Source: Ilyomonas sp965199845
GTDB taxonomy: Bacteria; Bacteroidota; Bacteroidia; Chitinophagales; Chitinophagaceae
Direction of reading: 5' to 3'
Length of the DNA stretch: 64,000 bases
Assembly: GCA_965199845.1 (NCBI GenBank)
Contig: CBDATZ010000042.1
Span: 558,001 to 622,000, forward strand
A program made the position numbers and the translations under genes. Of this stretch, positions 25,058-34,187 are shown in pieces (positions within the stretch are counted from its first letter, which is position 1; each line of letters starts with the position of its first letter). The notes beneath the pieces are model-generated. The model had not been told where the DNA came from, ran no database searches, and worked only from the letters and a program-made list of their open reading frames with translations.

Positions 25058-26035
25058 ATGATTTTTGTTACGGGCGCTACGGGCTTACTGGGTTCACACC
25101 TGATAAAAGCTCTGCTGCAAAAACAGCAGCCTGTAAAAGCTTTGTATCGCTCTGCCATTCCAAACTTTGAAAACGCAGAAAAAGTAAACTGGGTAAAAGG
25201 TGATATTCTTGACGTGCCTTCTCTGGAAGAAGCGTTGCAGAATGTTCAATATGTTTATCATTGTGCAGCGATTGTTTCATTTCATCCTGATAAAGCCGAA
25301 GAATTATATAAAACGAATGTCGAAGGCACGGCGAACGTGGTAAATGCGTGTTTACGAGCCGGGGTAAAAAAGCTGCTGCATGTAAGTTCTGTGGCTGCGT
25401 TAGGTCGCCCGAAAAAAGGCGAGCTGATAAATGAAGAAACGCAATGGACTGAGGAAAGCAACAAGAGCACTTACGGAAAAACAAAGCATCTCGCCGAAAT
25501 GGAAGTCTGGCGCGGAATCGGAGAGGGGCTTACTGCTGTTATTATAAATCCTTCTATTATTTTAGGCGACGGAAACTGGAACGAAGGTTCGTCGCAGATA
25601 TTTAAAACCGTGTACAACGAATTTCCCTGGTACACAGATGGCGTTACGGGTTTTACAGATGTTCATGATGTGGTGAAAGCCATGCTGCTGCTGATGAACA
25701 GCGATATTATTGCGGAGCGGTTTATTTTAAACGCAGCAAACATTCGTTACAAAGATGTATTTGATATGATTGCAGATAATTTTGGCAAAAAAAAGCCCTC
25801 TAAAAAAGTAACACCGCTGCTGGCATCACTTATCTGGCGATCGGAAGCGGTGCGATCTTTTTTTACCGGCAGTCGTCCTCTACTCACAAAAGAAACATCT
25901 GCCAGCGCGCAGTCTAAAATTTACTTTGATAATCAAAAATTTCTTCAAACATTTCCCGGTTTTCAATACACTTCTTTGCAGCAAAGTATTGCCAGAATTT
26001 GCAATCACTATAAAAATCAATTTAATTCACAATAG
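25058..26035 (+). CDS. NAD-dependent epimerase/dehydratase family protein
   Basis: A 325-residue extended SDR when started at the ATG of MIFVTGATGLLGSHL. The longer frame from 24977 adds a stretch unlike the family and would begin ahead of the promoter. Residues 4-12 carry the TGxxGxxG motif, followed by VSSVAALGRPKKGE and YGKTKHLAEMEV (catalytic Tyr-Lys). IINPSIILGDGNW and FTDVHDVVKAM complete a dihydroflavonol-reductase-like pattern. The substrate is unknown. Confidence 0.88.
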   Translation: MIFVTGATGLLGSHLIKALLQKQQPVKALYRSAIPNFENAEKVNWVKGDILDVPSLEEALQNVQYVYHCAAIVSFHPDKAEELYKTNVEGTANVVNACLRAGVKKLLHVSSVAALGRPKKGELINEETQWTEESNKSTYGKTKHLAEMEVWRGIGEGLTAVIINPSIILGDGNWNEGSSQIFKTVYNEFPWYTDGVTGFTDVHDVVKAMLLLMNSDIIAERFILNAANIRYKDVFDMIADNFGKKKPSKKVTPLLASLIWRSEAVRSFFTGSRPLLTKETSASAQSKIYFDNQKFLQTFPGFQYTSLQQSIARICNHYKNQFNSQ

Positions 26036-26140
26036 ATTGTTTATCAGCGTCGTTCTAAAAAAAGAAAGACTTCTTCCAAAAAGGATTATAATTGCTCTTT
26101 AATGGAAACTTAATTGTATGAATGGCAGGTATGAAGTTAC

Positions 26141-27586
26141 TTGCAGGATATATTAATATTATTTATTATCAGCCGGATTCGATTACGATACAAGTACAAA
26201 AAAAATAATCTCTTCTGGATTGTTGCAGCCGCAATTGCAACTCTCTGTATGATTTTTTTTACTGTACAAACTATACATAATTTTTATACAGTAACAGGCG
26301 GCAGCCAGGCAACCAGCACGGTAAAAAATGCAATGTATATTCTGGTAGCAGCCACACTTGTTTTTATCGCCGGATTCTTCGGATTTGTTTACTTATTACA
26401 AAAAAATGCACAATTACGCGCAAAAGCAGATAACCGTTTTGTAGAAGCGAAAAACCTGGCGGAAGATGCCAAGCATTCTAAATCTCAGTTTCTAACAACA
26501 ATGACCAATGAATTAAGAGCGCCGCTAAACCGTGTATTAAGCAATATATCTTCATTGTTGCAAACATCGCTTACCGATTCGCAGAAAAAACAGGCAAACA
26601 ACATTCATCATAACAGCATCAATCTTTTATCAATCATTAATGACAGCCTTGATTTTTTTAAAATTGAAAATGGAAAATTAGAGATTGAAAACAACCCGTT
26701 TGAACTTCGGCTGGCTATTGAAGAAGTTTTACAGATTCTGGTTTCTGACAGTTATCAGGTTGATATTCAATATGAAGTTGATAAAAAAATTCCAGGTTAT
26801 ATTGTCGGCGATTTAGCACGTATCAGGCAGGTAATTATGAATCTGATTGGCAATGCCATACAAATCAATGATACCGGTAAATTAAAGCTGTATGCAGAGT
26901 TAGTAAGCCAGCAGGATAACAATATGATTCTGCAGTTTAAAATATCGGATGTTGGCGAGCGGAATAAACTGGCAGAACTAACACCGGAAACCGCCGAAAC
27001 CATACCGTATGTATCACATTATACAGGTCTTGGTTTATCGGTAGCCGCCCGGCTTGTCGCTTTAATGGGCGGTGCTATTAAAATTGAAAGTACATCCGCA
27101 AGCGGAACCGTTTTTACCTTTACCGTCAAAGTGAAAAAAGCAACTGATATCTCCAATATGAACAATAACAATAATGGTCTTGCGCCGGAAAAAATTGACA
27201 AAGATTTATTTAAGAAATACCCGCTGCGCATACTGGCAGCCGACGATAACGAAATCAGCCAGATGGTGCTGTCGTCTATTCTTCTGAAAATGGGTTATAA
27301 CTGCGAAGTGGTTCAGAACGGATCGGAAGCTGTAAACAAAGCCATTGAAAGAGAGTACGATCTTATTTTTATGGATATGTTTATGCCCGAAATGGACGGA
27401 CTCGAAGCCACGCGCCGCATTCGCGAATATTATTTAAAAAGCAAGCATCCGATTATCATCGCCCTTACATCGAACGCGCTCGAAGAAAAAGAAACGTTTC
27501 TGCAGGCTGGCATCAACGATTTTGTTACCAAACCTTTCAAACCAAAAGATTTAGAACAGATTATCATTCAAAGCTGCAGCAACTAA
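26141..27586 (+). CDS. Hybrid histidine kinase-like protein lacking the phospho-acceptor His
   Basis: A 481-residue protein with two membrane segments (about 24-44 and 65-86), a HisKA-like region, an ATPase-like domain and a receiver. The H-box reads SQFLTTMTNELRAPLN: position 123 is Asn where the phosphorylated His stands. The N-box RIRQVIMNLIGNAIQIND and the G2 box GLGLSVAARLV are kept, but the G1 box (SDVGERNKL) is poor. The receiver is intact, with acidic ADDNE, Asp412 in FMDMFMPEMDG and the KPFKP Lys. It probably receives phosphate from or modulates another kinase. Start is TTG at 26141, preceded by an in-frame TGA; a later start is possible. Confidence 0.85.
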   Translation: MQDILILFIISRIRLRYKYKKNNLFWIVAAAIATLCMIFFTVQTIHNFYTVTGGSQATSTVKNAMYILVAATLVFIAGFFGFVYLLQKNAQLRAKADNRFVEAKNLAEDAKHSKSQFLTTMTNELRAPLNRVLSNISSLLQTSLTDSQKKQANNIHHNSINLLSIINDSLDFFKIENGKLEIENNPFELRLAIEEVLQILVSDSYQVDIQYEVDKKIPGYIVGDLARIRQVIMNLIGNAIQINDTGKLKLYAELVSQQDNNMILQFKISDVGERNKLAELTPETAETIPYVSHYTGLGLSVAARLVALMGGAIKIESTSASGTVFTFTVKVKKATDISNMNNNNNGLAPEKIDKDLFKKYPLRILAADDNEISQMVLSSILLKMGYNCEVVQNGSEAVNKAIEREYDLIFMDMFMPEMDGLEATRRIREYYLKSKHPIIIALTSNALEEKETFLQAGINDFVTKPFKPKDLEQIIIQSCSN

Positions 27587-27619
27587 TACAAATGGATTGA
27601 AATACAGTTTTGGTAACGA

Positions 27620-27655
27620 GCGTTCGCAACTCCGATGTATCGTCTCTTGCGACGC
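27620..27655. repeat. Third REP-like hairpin
   Basis: GCGTTCGCAA (27620-27629) pairs with TTGCGACGC (27647-27655) with one bulged base. The loop contains a smaller near-palindrome CGATGTATCG. It differs from families A and B near 5-7 kb and lies in the spacer between two convergent genes, the typical REP location. Confidence 0.5.
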
Positions 27656-27715
27656 TCCGTTCAACGTTCTGAAAAGAATGCAGCAAAATGCAGCAACTAT
27701 CAAAAGAGATTCAAT

Positions 27716-27749
27716 AAAAAAAGTCTGACTGATAAAGTCAGACTTTTTT
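27716..27749. terminator. Bidirectional terminator between convergent genes
   Basis: A-run, GTCTGAC, 7-base loop, GTCAGAC, T-run: symmetrical, so usable by the kinase gene on plus and the barrel gene on minus. Confidence 0.9.
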
Positions 27750-27765
27750 CTGTTTATAAATACGT

Positions 27766-28674
27766 TTACCAGTTACTAAACCTGATACCAAGCGCATAAG
27801 GATATTGTTTTAACGTGTTATCGTGCAGTGGCTGAATGCTATAAGAACCATACAATCTTATCGGTCCGATTGACAATTCGCCAACATAAGCAAACCGCCA
27901 TTTGTTTATATCAAAATCGCCACGCGTTTTATCTTTCCCGCGCTCATCGCTTTTTTGTTTTGTATGGCTGCCAATCAGGTAACCTGCGCTGGCACCAACA
28001 CTTAAACTCACACGCTTTTTATTTGGCCACGGATTAATGTTCAGCATCAACGGAATTGTAGCGTACGAAGTGTACAATTTATCTTTCGAGAAGTTTACGC
28101 TATCTCTAAAAATATAAGCCGGTGTTTTGTTATAGCTAATGTTATTATCATACCGGAAATTAAACATTTCAAGTCCCAAACCGTACTTCAGGTTAATAGC
28201 TCGTTTGCTTATATTCAGCTTTTGCATCAATATCCAGATGTTTACATTGGACGATTTGGTAAGTAATTTCAAATCGCTTTTAGCAAAAGGCTGCGCACCC
28301 GGGTTTACACGCAGGTAAGAACTGCCGGCCGCTTCTGTATAATTGGTTCGGTCGTTATAATTAGCAAAGCCAAGGTCGAAGATAAACCAGTTGGTGCTGA
28401 ACGCCGATTGCTTTGTATTTGCAATGGTATCGTTGTCATGAGAATGAGAGCGGATGATGATGGTAAATGTTTTTCCATGCTCTGATTTTTGCTCGCCGTT
28501 TTTATTGCGTTTTACAATCACAAAGTTTCCCACCCGAATGGTATCCGGCTCATGAATGGTTGTGTCGGTTTGTGTTTTCAAAAGCGTATCAGTTGTTGTT
28601 TTGCTGCTATCAGTTTGCGCAAAAGACACAACCATAAAAAGTGAAAAGGCGAATAGTAAAAATACTTTTTTCAT
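27766..28674 (-). CDS. Outer-membrane beta-barrel protein (PorT-like)
   Basis: A 302-residue exported protein with signal peptide MKKVFLLFAFSLFMVVSFAQ. Residues about 20-95 are a Thr/Asp-rich periplasmic linker containing DTIRVGNFVIVKRNKNGEQ. The rest has alternating strands: WFIFDLGFANYND, KYGLGLEMFNFRYDNN, VSLSVGASAGYLIG and the terminal YPYALGIRFSNW with aromatic end. It belongs to the common Bacteroidota OMP_b-brl_2 type. It lies downstream of the sigma/anti-sigma pair on the same strand, 65 bases from it, and could be in the same operon. Confidence 0.88.
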   Translation of the reverse strand: MKKVFLLFAFSLFMVVSFAQTDSSKTTTDTLLKTQTDTTIHEPDTIRVGNFVIVKRNKNGEQKSEHGKTFTIIIRSHSHDNDTIANTKQSAFSTNWFIFDLGFANYNDRTNYTEAAGSSYLRVNPGAQPFAKSDLKLLTKSSNVNIWILMQKLNISKRAINLKYGLGLEMFNFRYDNNISYNKTPAYIFRDSVNFSKDKLYTSYATIPLMLNINPWPNKKRVSLSVGASAGYLIGSHTKQKSDERGKDKTRGDFDINKWRFAYVGELSIGPIRLYGSYSIQPLHDNTLKQYPYALGIRFSNW

Positions 28675-28739
28675 GATGTTTTAATTTAACACTCCAAGTA
28701 TGATTTCCTTTGTTTTATAAATGTGTATGAGTCTGTATT

Positions 28740-29831
28740 TTATTTGACTTTATTGCCAAAGAGGCGCGATGCGCTTTTTAAAAAACCATTTACTTTAGCC
28801 TTGTTAAGCTGAAGAGAGCCAACATATAAAGTTTGATCTTCATTATCAGTGCTCAGTTCTTTATATACAGCCGGTTTTATAATATTATCATCCGATGCAG
28901 ATAAGGCTGTTTCGTTGCTTCTATCGTCGTCGCTTACCAATTCCAGAGGCTTTAAAACGGTTGCCTGTTTATCAGCTTTTACCTTCTCATTATTTTCAAC
29001 AAGAGCAACCTGTAATTGAGGCTGGGCTTTGCTTTCCAAAGTTTCAGGCAATACTATATTATCATCTGTTACTTGCTTTTTTGCTTGTGTAACCGTTGCA
29101 ATTATAACAGGTTGAACTACTGATTTTTTATGATCTGTTTGTTTAACAAGTTCTTTCTGCACAGGTTCTGTATATTTTTGCGTAACCGCTACCGATTGCT
29201 TTTCTTTTGACTGATTATTTATCTGGGATTGAGTTTGTGTTTGCGGTTGTATTTGTACTTGTTCCGGCTTTGTAACAGGCTTTTTAATTTCAATATGTTT
29301 TGCTACTGCTGTTGATGTATTATTGCCGGAAGGAACAAAGATCCATGCAAATAAGACGAGGATAAAAATGGCTGCCGCGGTTGCTATCCACGTAAAGTAA
29401 AGTGGTAAAACTCTTCTTTCTTTTTCCTGTCTGTACAATTCTTTTTTATCGGGATACACTATATTTTCCGGCGATAATCTGGCTTGCTGCAGCAAAGTAA
29501 ATTCGGCCTGTAACCGGGGATGCTGTAAAACAAAACGCTCCGTGTTTTTTTTGTCTTCTTCACTTAACTCATTGTCGGTGTAAAGCAAGAAGTAATCTTC
29601 ATAATTATCAATCCCGATTTCTGCTTCAGCGCTTTTATACAGCGACTCTTTATTACCAAATAAAATACTTTCCTCACCGGAAAGTTTAGTTTGCAAATAC
29701 ATGTCCAGCACAGAAGCATATTGTGGATGTTGCTGAACAAAAGCCTCAACCGCATTGCGTTCTGCAGCGTTCAATTCATTATCTGTATATAATAAAAAGT
29801 ATTCTTCGTAATTGTTTTCTGTAATTATCAT
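28740..29831 (-). CDS. Putative anti-sigma factor with duplicated N-terminal unit
   Basis: A 363-residue single-pass membrane protein encoded 17 bases after an ECF sigma gene. The cytoplasmic part holds two copies of a unit of about 60 residues (7-66 and 76-134): each starts NYExYFLLYTDNEL, continues with FVxQHP and ends in a K-E-LYK/R motif. The membrane segment is at about 146-166, and the outer part is Gln/Lys/Val-rich and unstructured. There is no zinc-binding HxxxCxxC signature. The anti-sigma role follows from position and topology. Confidence 0.78.
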   Translation of the reverse strand: MIITENNYEEYFLLYTDNELNAAERNAVEAFVQQHPQYASVLDMYLQTKLSGEESILFGNKESLYKSAEAEIGIDNYEDYFLLYTDNELSEEDKKNTERFVLQHPRLQAEFTLLQQARLSPENIVYPDKKELYRQEKERRVLPLYFTWIATAAAIFILVLFAWIFVPSGNNTSTAVAKHIEIKKPVTKPEQVQIQPQTQTQSQINNQSKEKQSVAVTQKYTEPVQKELVKQTDHKKSVVQPVIIATVTQAKKQVTDDNIVLPETLESKAQPQLQVALVENNEKVKADKQATVLKPLELVSDDDRSNETALSASDDNIIKPAVYKELSTDNEDQTLYVGSLQLNKAKVNGFLKSASRLFGNKVK

Positions 29832-29848
29832 AACCTCACTTTTTATTC

Positions 29849-30334
29849 TTATATCACGTTTTCAGGACTCACCAAATAATTTTTTAAAACCAGTCTTGCG
29901 CGGTGCAGGTACACTTTTACCTGGCTTTCATTCAGGCTCATAATCTGCCCGATTTCTTCGTAACTATAACCTTCATAATCTTTCAGCATCACTAAGCTTT
30001 TCTGCGTTTCGCTAAGGCGGTTTAAGGCTTCGTTCAATACCTGTTTTGCGTTATTTATTTTATTTTCCTGTATGCTTGTTTCTGCGGCAAATTCATCTTG
30101 TAAATGAATGCGTTTTGTTTTGCGGATATGATCTATCATTTGATTATAAGCAACGGTAAACAAATACGATTTGCTTTTTAAAACATCCACAGCATCCCGG
30201 TTACGCCACATCTTTTCAAACGCCGTTTGTACAACATCCCGCGCATCTTCTTCGTGCCGGAGATTTTTTACAATAAACCGGTACACATTGTCGGCGTACT
30301 GGTTTACACAATTATTATATTCAGATGCAGTCAT
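29849..30334 (-). CDS. ECF-type RNA polymerase sigma factor
   Basis: A 161-residue sigma-70 family member with region 2 (NQYADNVYRFIVKNLRHEED, DVVQTAFEKMWRNRD, FTVAYNQMIDHIRK) and region 4 (LSETQKSLVMLKDYEGYSYEEI, then a helix-turn-helix with SLNESQVKVYLHRAR). Length and architecture are those of Bacteroidota ECF sigmas. It is the first gene of a likely operon with the anti-sigma at 28740 and perhaps the barrel protein at 27766. Confidence 0.95.
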   Translation of the reverse strand: MTASEYNNCVNQYADNVYRFIVKNLRHEEDARDVVQTAFEKMWRNRDAVDVLKSKSYLFTVAYNQMIDHIRKTKRIHLQDEFAAETSIQENKINNAKQVLNEALNRLSETQKSLVMLKDYEGYSYEEIGQIMSLNESQVKVYLHRARLVLKNYLVSPENVI

Positions 30335-30598
30335 AAACAGCGGTTACATACAGTGATATGATAGTATTACGCAGCAAGATGAAAGATGTTACAATGATTC
30401 TGAAATTTATTCAATAAAAATAAATAACCACAAATAAACACTGCTAACCGAGTTTAAGAAACGGTAACCGACGAACAAACATCTTATCGATTTTTGTTCT
30501 GAAAAACTTGCTTTTTGTTTGCTATTTTATCAATCAAATTAGCATTTGTGAAGCGATGTTTACTTGTTACTTATAGCGTTATAAAAATTTTCAAAAAT

Positions 30599-31393
30599 TT
30601 AAATGATTGTTTTTACTACACCGCCATCAACACGCAAAGCGGCGCCGTTTGTTGCAGAAGACAGCGGGCTGGCAACGTAAACAATCAGGTTGGCAATCTC
30701 TTCAGTAGTGGCAAACCGTTGAATGATGGAAGAAGGTCTTGCTGTCTTAAAAAACTCTTCTTCTACTTGTTCTTTCGATTTGTTTTGCTGCTTTGCCATG
30801 CTTTCTATAAAGCCGCCAACACCTTCCGAATTTGTGGGTCCGGGCAGTACAGAATTCACGGTTACAAGCGTTCCTTTTGTTAGTTCTGCCAAGCCCCGGC
30901 TTACGGCTAATTGCGCGGTTTTCGTCATACCATAATGAATCATTTCTTCCGGAATATTAACCGCGCTTTCACTTGAAATAAAAATAATTCTGCCCCAGTT
31001 TTTCGCCAGCATTTTGGGAAGAAAATGTCTTGATAAACGAATGCCGCTAAGCACATTTACTTCGTAAAAATTCAGCCAGTCTTCATCAGGAATATCCAGA
31101 AAAGATTTAGGTTCAAAGATGGAAATATTGTTGATAAGAATATCAATTTCGGGCAATTGGTTAATGAGATTATTCACTTCATCCACTTTCGAAAAATCTG
31201 CCGGAACGCCTTGTATATCTGCGTTTGGCACTTCCTTTTTTATTTGATTTATGGCTTCGTCTATGCGTTGTTGCGTTCTGCCATTGATATAAACGGTTGC
31301 ACCTTCAGCCGCTAATAATTTTGCTGTCGCAAATCCGATACCTGCTGTTGAACCGCTCACGAAAGCGGTTTTATTTTTCAATTGTAAATCCAT
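30599..31393 (-). CDS. SDR family oxidoreductase
   Basis: A 264-residue classical SDR: GSTAGIGFATAKLL for cofactor binding, INGRTQQ following the second strand, which suggests NADP(H), NNISIFEP in place of NNAG, catalytic Ser in FISSESAVN and the YGMTKTAQ Tyr-Lys pair. The C-terminal NGAALRVDGG is typical. NNIS instead of NNAG is seen in some family members. It is divergent from the M13 peptidase. Confidence 0.92.
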   Translation of the reverse strand: MDLQLKNKTAFVSGSTAGIGFATAKLLAAEGATVYINGRTQQRIDEAINQIKKEVPNADIQGVPADFSKVDEVNNLINQLPEIDILINNISIFEPKSFLDIPDEDWLNFYEVNVLSGIRLSRHFLPKMLAKNWGRIIFISSESAVNIPEEMIHYGMTKTAQLAVSRGLAELTKGTLVTVNSVLPGPTNSEGVGGFIESMAKQQNKSKEQVEEEFFKTARPSSIIQRFATTEEIANLIVYVASPLSSATNGAALRVDGGVVKTII

Positions 31394-31500
31394 AATTTGT
31401 TTGTATTAAGACTGTTATTGATTCAAAATAAATCAAAACATCTTATCAAAACGAAAGCCGCATATTATTTCGATTGAATTACTTTAGCCAAAACTTTTTC

Positions 31501-33534
31501 ATGGTTACTAAAATACCTTATTACTTACTGCTGGTTTGTATTATAGCCGCTTGTAACAACAATAAAAAAGAATCGTCAAAACCAGATGTGCTGGCTTCAA
31601 ACATTGACTCGAGTATCAATCCTGCTGATGATTTTTTTGATTATGCAAATGGATCGTGGATTAAGAAACATCCGATTCCTGCAGATGAAAGTGCGTGGGG
31701 ACTTTTCCAGGTAATTCCGAATGAAACATTGCAAAGACTAAAAGATATTAATGAAGAAGTTGCAAAAACAACGCACGCAAACGGAACGGCAGAACAAAAG
31801 ATTGGCGACTTCTGGAAAGCGGCAAACGACACAGCAAAAATTGAGCAGCTTGGCATTGCGCCGCTCAAACCTTATCTCGCAAAAATAGATTCTGTTAGCG
31901 ATGCAACTTCTCTGCAAACTACAATGGCGCAACTTGATGTTATTGGCGTTGGCGGCGCCATTGGTTTTTATGTTAGCCAGGACGCAAAAAACAGCACAAA
32001 TCAGGTTTTGCAAATGTGGCAAACAGGTTTGGGTTTGCCGGAAAGAGAGTTTTATTTTAAGATGGACAGCACGTCAATGGCTATCCGCAATGCGTATGTA
32101 AAAAACATTACCAAGAACCTGGTTCTGCTCGGTGAAGATTCTGCAAAAGCAGCCGCTTCTGCAAAGAATATGTTAGCTCTGGAAACATCGCTTGCCAAAT
32201 CAAGCAAGAAGTTAGAAGATTTGCGCGATCCGTATGCCAATTATCATAAATATGCCGTCAGTGAATTAAACAAAGTATCGCCGCAAATTGACTGGAAAAA
32301 CTATATGTCAATCTACGGAGTTGCCGGTGCAGATTCTGTCATTATTGGTCAGCCTGAATACTACAAAGAAGCAGGCGCAGTGCTGCATTCAGCTTCTATT
32401 GATACATGGAAAAATTATTTGAAATATCGCCTTGCAGATGCTTTTACGCCCGCACTTCCTGATGTATTTGGAAAGACAGATTTTGAGTTCAATAAACTCT
32501 TTTCCGGCGCTACTGAAAGAAAAGCCAGGTGGAAACGCATCATCAGCAATGAGCAAGGTGTAATGGGCGAATTGCTGGGACAGATTTATGTAAAAAAATA
32601 TTTTAACGATAGCGCAAAAGCGCGTTATACAACGTTGGTAGAAAACATTCGCACGGCTTTGAAAAACCGGATTCAAAACTTAAGCTGGATGGGCGACAGC
32701 ACCAAACAAAAAGCGCTGGCAAAACTGGCTGTTGTAAATGAAAAAATCGGTTATCCTGATAAATGGAAAGATTTTTCTGCTCTAACAATTTCGCCTGATA
32801 ATTATTTTCAGAACCTGGTAAATTCTAATATTTTCTGGCACAACTTCAACATCAACAAGCTTGGAAAGCCGGTAGATAAAACCGAATGGGGCATGTATCC
32901 GCAAACGTATAATGCGTATTACGATCCATCAAATAATGAAATTGTATTGCCAGCCGCCGCTTTCATCGTTCCCGGTTACAGCGATAACGAACTGGACGAT
33001 GCGGTTGTGTATGGTTATATGGCAGCTTCAACAATCGGGCACGAACTAACACATGGTTTTGATGATGAAGGCAGGCAATACGATGCGCAGGGAAATTTGC
33101 GCGAATGGTGGACGTCGCAGGATTCTGCTCAATTTGCGCAACGCGCAAAAGTGTTATCAGACCAGTTTAGTCGTATTGTTGCTATTGATACATTTAAGAT
33201 AAACGGCAAAGCGACACTGGGCGAAAACATTGCCGATTTAGGCGGCGTTTTGTTAGGTTATGATGCCTTTAAACTAACCGATGAATATAAGAAAGGAGAG
33301 AAGATTGGCGGATACACGCCAATGCAACGTTTCTTCCTCGGTTATGCGCTTAGCTGGCTGGATAATGAGCGGGCAGAAGAATTGAGAACACAGGTATTGA
33401 CTGACGTTCATTCGCCTGCCAAATATCGTGTTTTAGGACCGCTTCCGAACGTAGATGCATTTTATGAAGCTTTCAATGTGAAGCCGGGAAACAAGATGTT
33501 TATACCGGATAGTTTGCGGGCAAGAATCTGGTAA
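31501..33534 (+). CDS. M13 family zinc metallopeptidase, lipoprotein
   Basis: A 677-residue neprilysin-like endopeptidase when started at the ATG of MVTKIPYYLLLVCIIAACNN, which gives a clean lipoprotein signal with lipobox IAAC. The longer frame from a TTG at 31474 would spoil that signal. SINPADDFFDYANGSWIKKH opens the mature domain. The zinc site is TIGHELTHGFDDEG with the third ligand in GENIADLGG. The NAYYDPSNNEIVLPAA stretch and C-terminal SPAKYRVLGPLPN, with an end in W, are all typical of M13. It is expected in the outer membrane or periplasm, cutting small peptides. Confidence 0.95.
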   Translation: MVTKIPYYLLLVCIIAACNNNKKESSKPDVLASNIDSSINPADDFFDYANGSWIKKHPIPADESAWGLFQVIPNETLQRLKDINEEVAKTTHANGTAEQKIGDFWKAANDTAKIEQLGIAPLKPYLAKIDSVSDATSLQTTMAQLDVIGVGGAIGFYVSQDAKNSTNQVLQMWQTGLGLPEREFYFKMDSTSMAIRNAYVKNITKNLVLLGEDSAKAAASAKNMLALETSLAKSSKKLEDLRDPYANYHKYAVSELNKVSPQIDWKNYMSIYGVAGADSVIIGQPEYYKEAGAVLHSASIDTWKNYLKYRLADAFTPALPDVFGKTDFEFNKLFSGATERKARWKRIISNEQGVMGELLGQIYVKKYFNDSAKARYTTLVENIRTALKNRIQNLSWMGDSTKQKALAKLAVVNEKIGYPDKWKDFSALTISPDNYFQNLVNSNIFWHNFNINKLGKPVDKTEWGMYPQTYNAYYDPSNNEIVLPAAAFIVPGYSDNELDDAVVYGYMAASTIGHELTHGFDDEGRQYDAQGNLREWWTSQDSAQFAQRAKVLSDQFSRIVAIDTFKINGKATLGENIADLGGVLLGYDAFKLTDEYKKGEKIGGYTPMQRFFLGYALSWLDNERAEELRTQVLTDVHSPAKYRVLGPLPNVDAFYEAFNVKPGNKMFIPDSLRARIW

Positions 33535-33555
33535 ATCTATATTTGTTACTTGATT

Positions 33556-33606
33556 TAAAAAGCTATCATCGAAGTGACTTATTTACTTTTTCGATGGCTT
33601 TTTTTA
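33556..33606. terminator. Terminator between convergent genes
   Basis: AAAAAGC-TAT-CATCGAA pairs with TTCGATG-GCTTTTTTT, leaving a three-base bulge on one arm, with a 7-T tail on the plus strand. Confidence 0.65.
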
Positions 33607-33950
33607 GTTGTGTTTTTATTTATTCTGAACTTCACAATTCGTTTAATTAAATCAACCGGCATTGGTTCATCAATTGGAAACTGAACAGAACCTTTCGCAC
33701 CTTTAAACTTTGACAATTCTTCTTTAAATTCTTCAATGCCTGATGGAGTGGGATAGAAGCCGATATGATTTTTAAAAGCACCAAAATGAACTAAGTTTCC
33801 ATTCAGTAAAAAAGTGGGAATGCCATACTTTATAGCTTCTTCAGCTTCCGGTGCAGCTTGTTTTACAGCATTTCGAACTTGTTGTAAAATCGCCTGTACT
33901 TCTTTCGGAAATTCTGAAATGTAGCTATCAATGCTGGTTGCGTTTTGCAT
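33579..33950 (-). CDS. DUF1801 domain protein
   Basis: A 123-residue YdhG-like protein: SIDSYISEFPKEVQAILQQV, AAPEAEEAIKYGIPTFLLNG and HFGAFKNHIGFYPTPSGIEEF are the family blocks; GSVQFPIDEPMPVDLIKRIVKFR closes it. The C terminus is Lys-rich. Function of the family is not established; similar proteins bind small ligands or iron. Stop lies within the terminator region shared with the M13 gene. Confidence 0.9.
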   Translation of the reverse strand: MQNATSIDSYISEFPKEVQAILQQVRNAVKQAAPEAEEAIKYGIPTFLLNGNLVHFGAFKNHIGFYPTPSGIEEFKEELSKFKGAKGSVQFPIDEPMPVDLIKRIVKFRINKNTTKKSHRKSK

Positions 33951-34143
33951 ATTGATTTGATGTTTTGTTTATGAAATATTTTATATTGATCAATAACAAT
34001 TTAAGAATGAAACAATCCTGATTTTCATAAATAAATTTCGCCTTTTACTTTTGGTTTCACTTCAAATCTTATCTATCAGAAAATATCATTCGAATCACAT
34101 TGAGCAATAAAACTATCTTATTCTTCACATCCAAAGAATCCAT

Positions 34144-34170
34144 AAAGTCAGGTATTACTTTTGATTTGTT
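34144..34170 (+). promoter_or_regulatory. 27-base motif ahead of the PPOX-type gene, copy 1
   Basis: It begins AAAGTCAGGTATTACTTTTG and recurs with a single mismatch at 35625-35651. It contains a TAnnTTTG-like box (TACTTTTG) and ends 17 bases before the ATG at 34188. A role as promoter or operator is inferred. Confidence 0.5.
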
Positions 34171-34187
34171 GTTCTAAACAAAAATCT

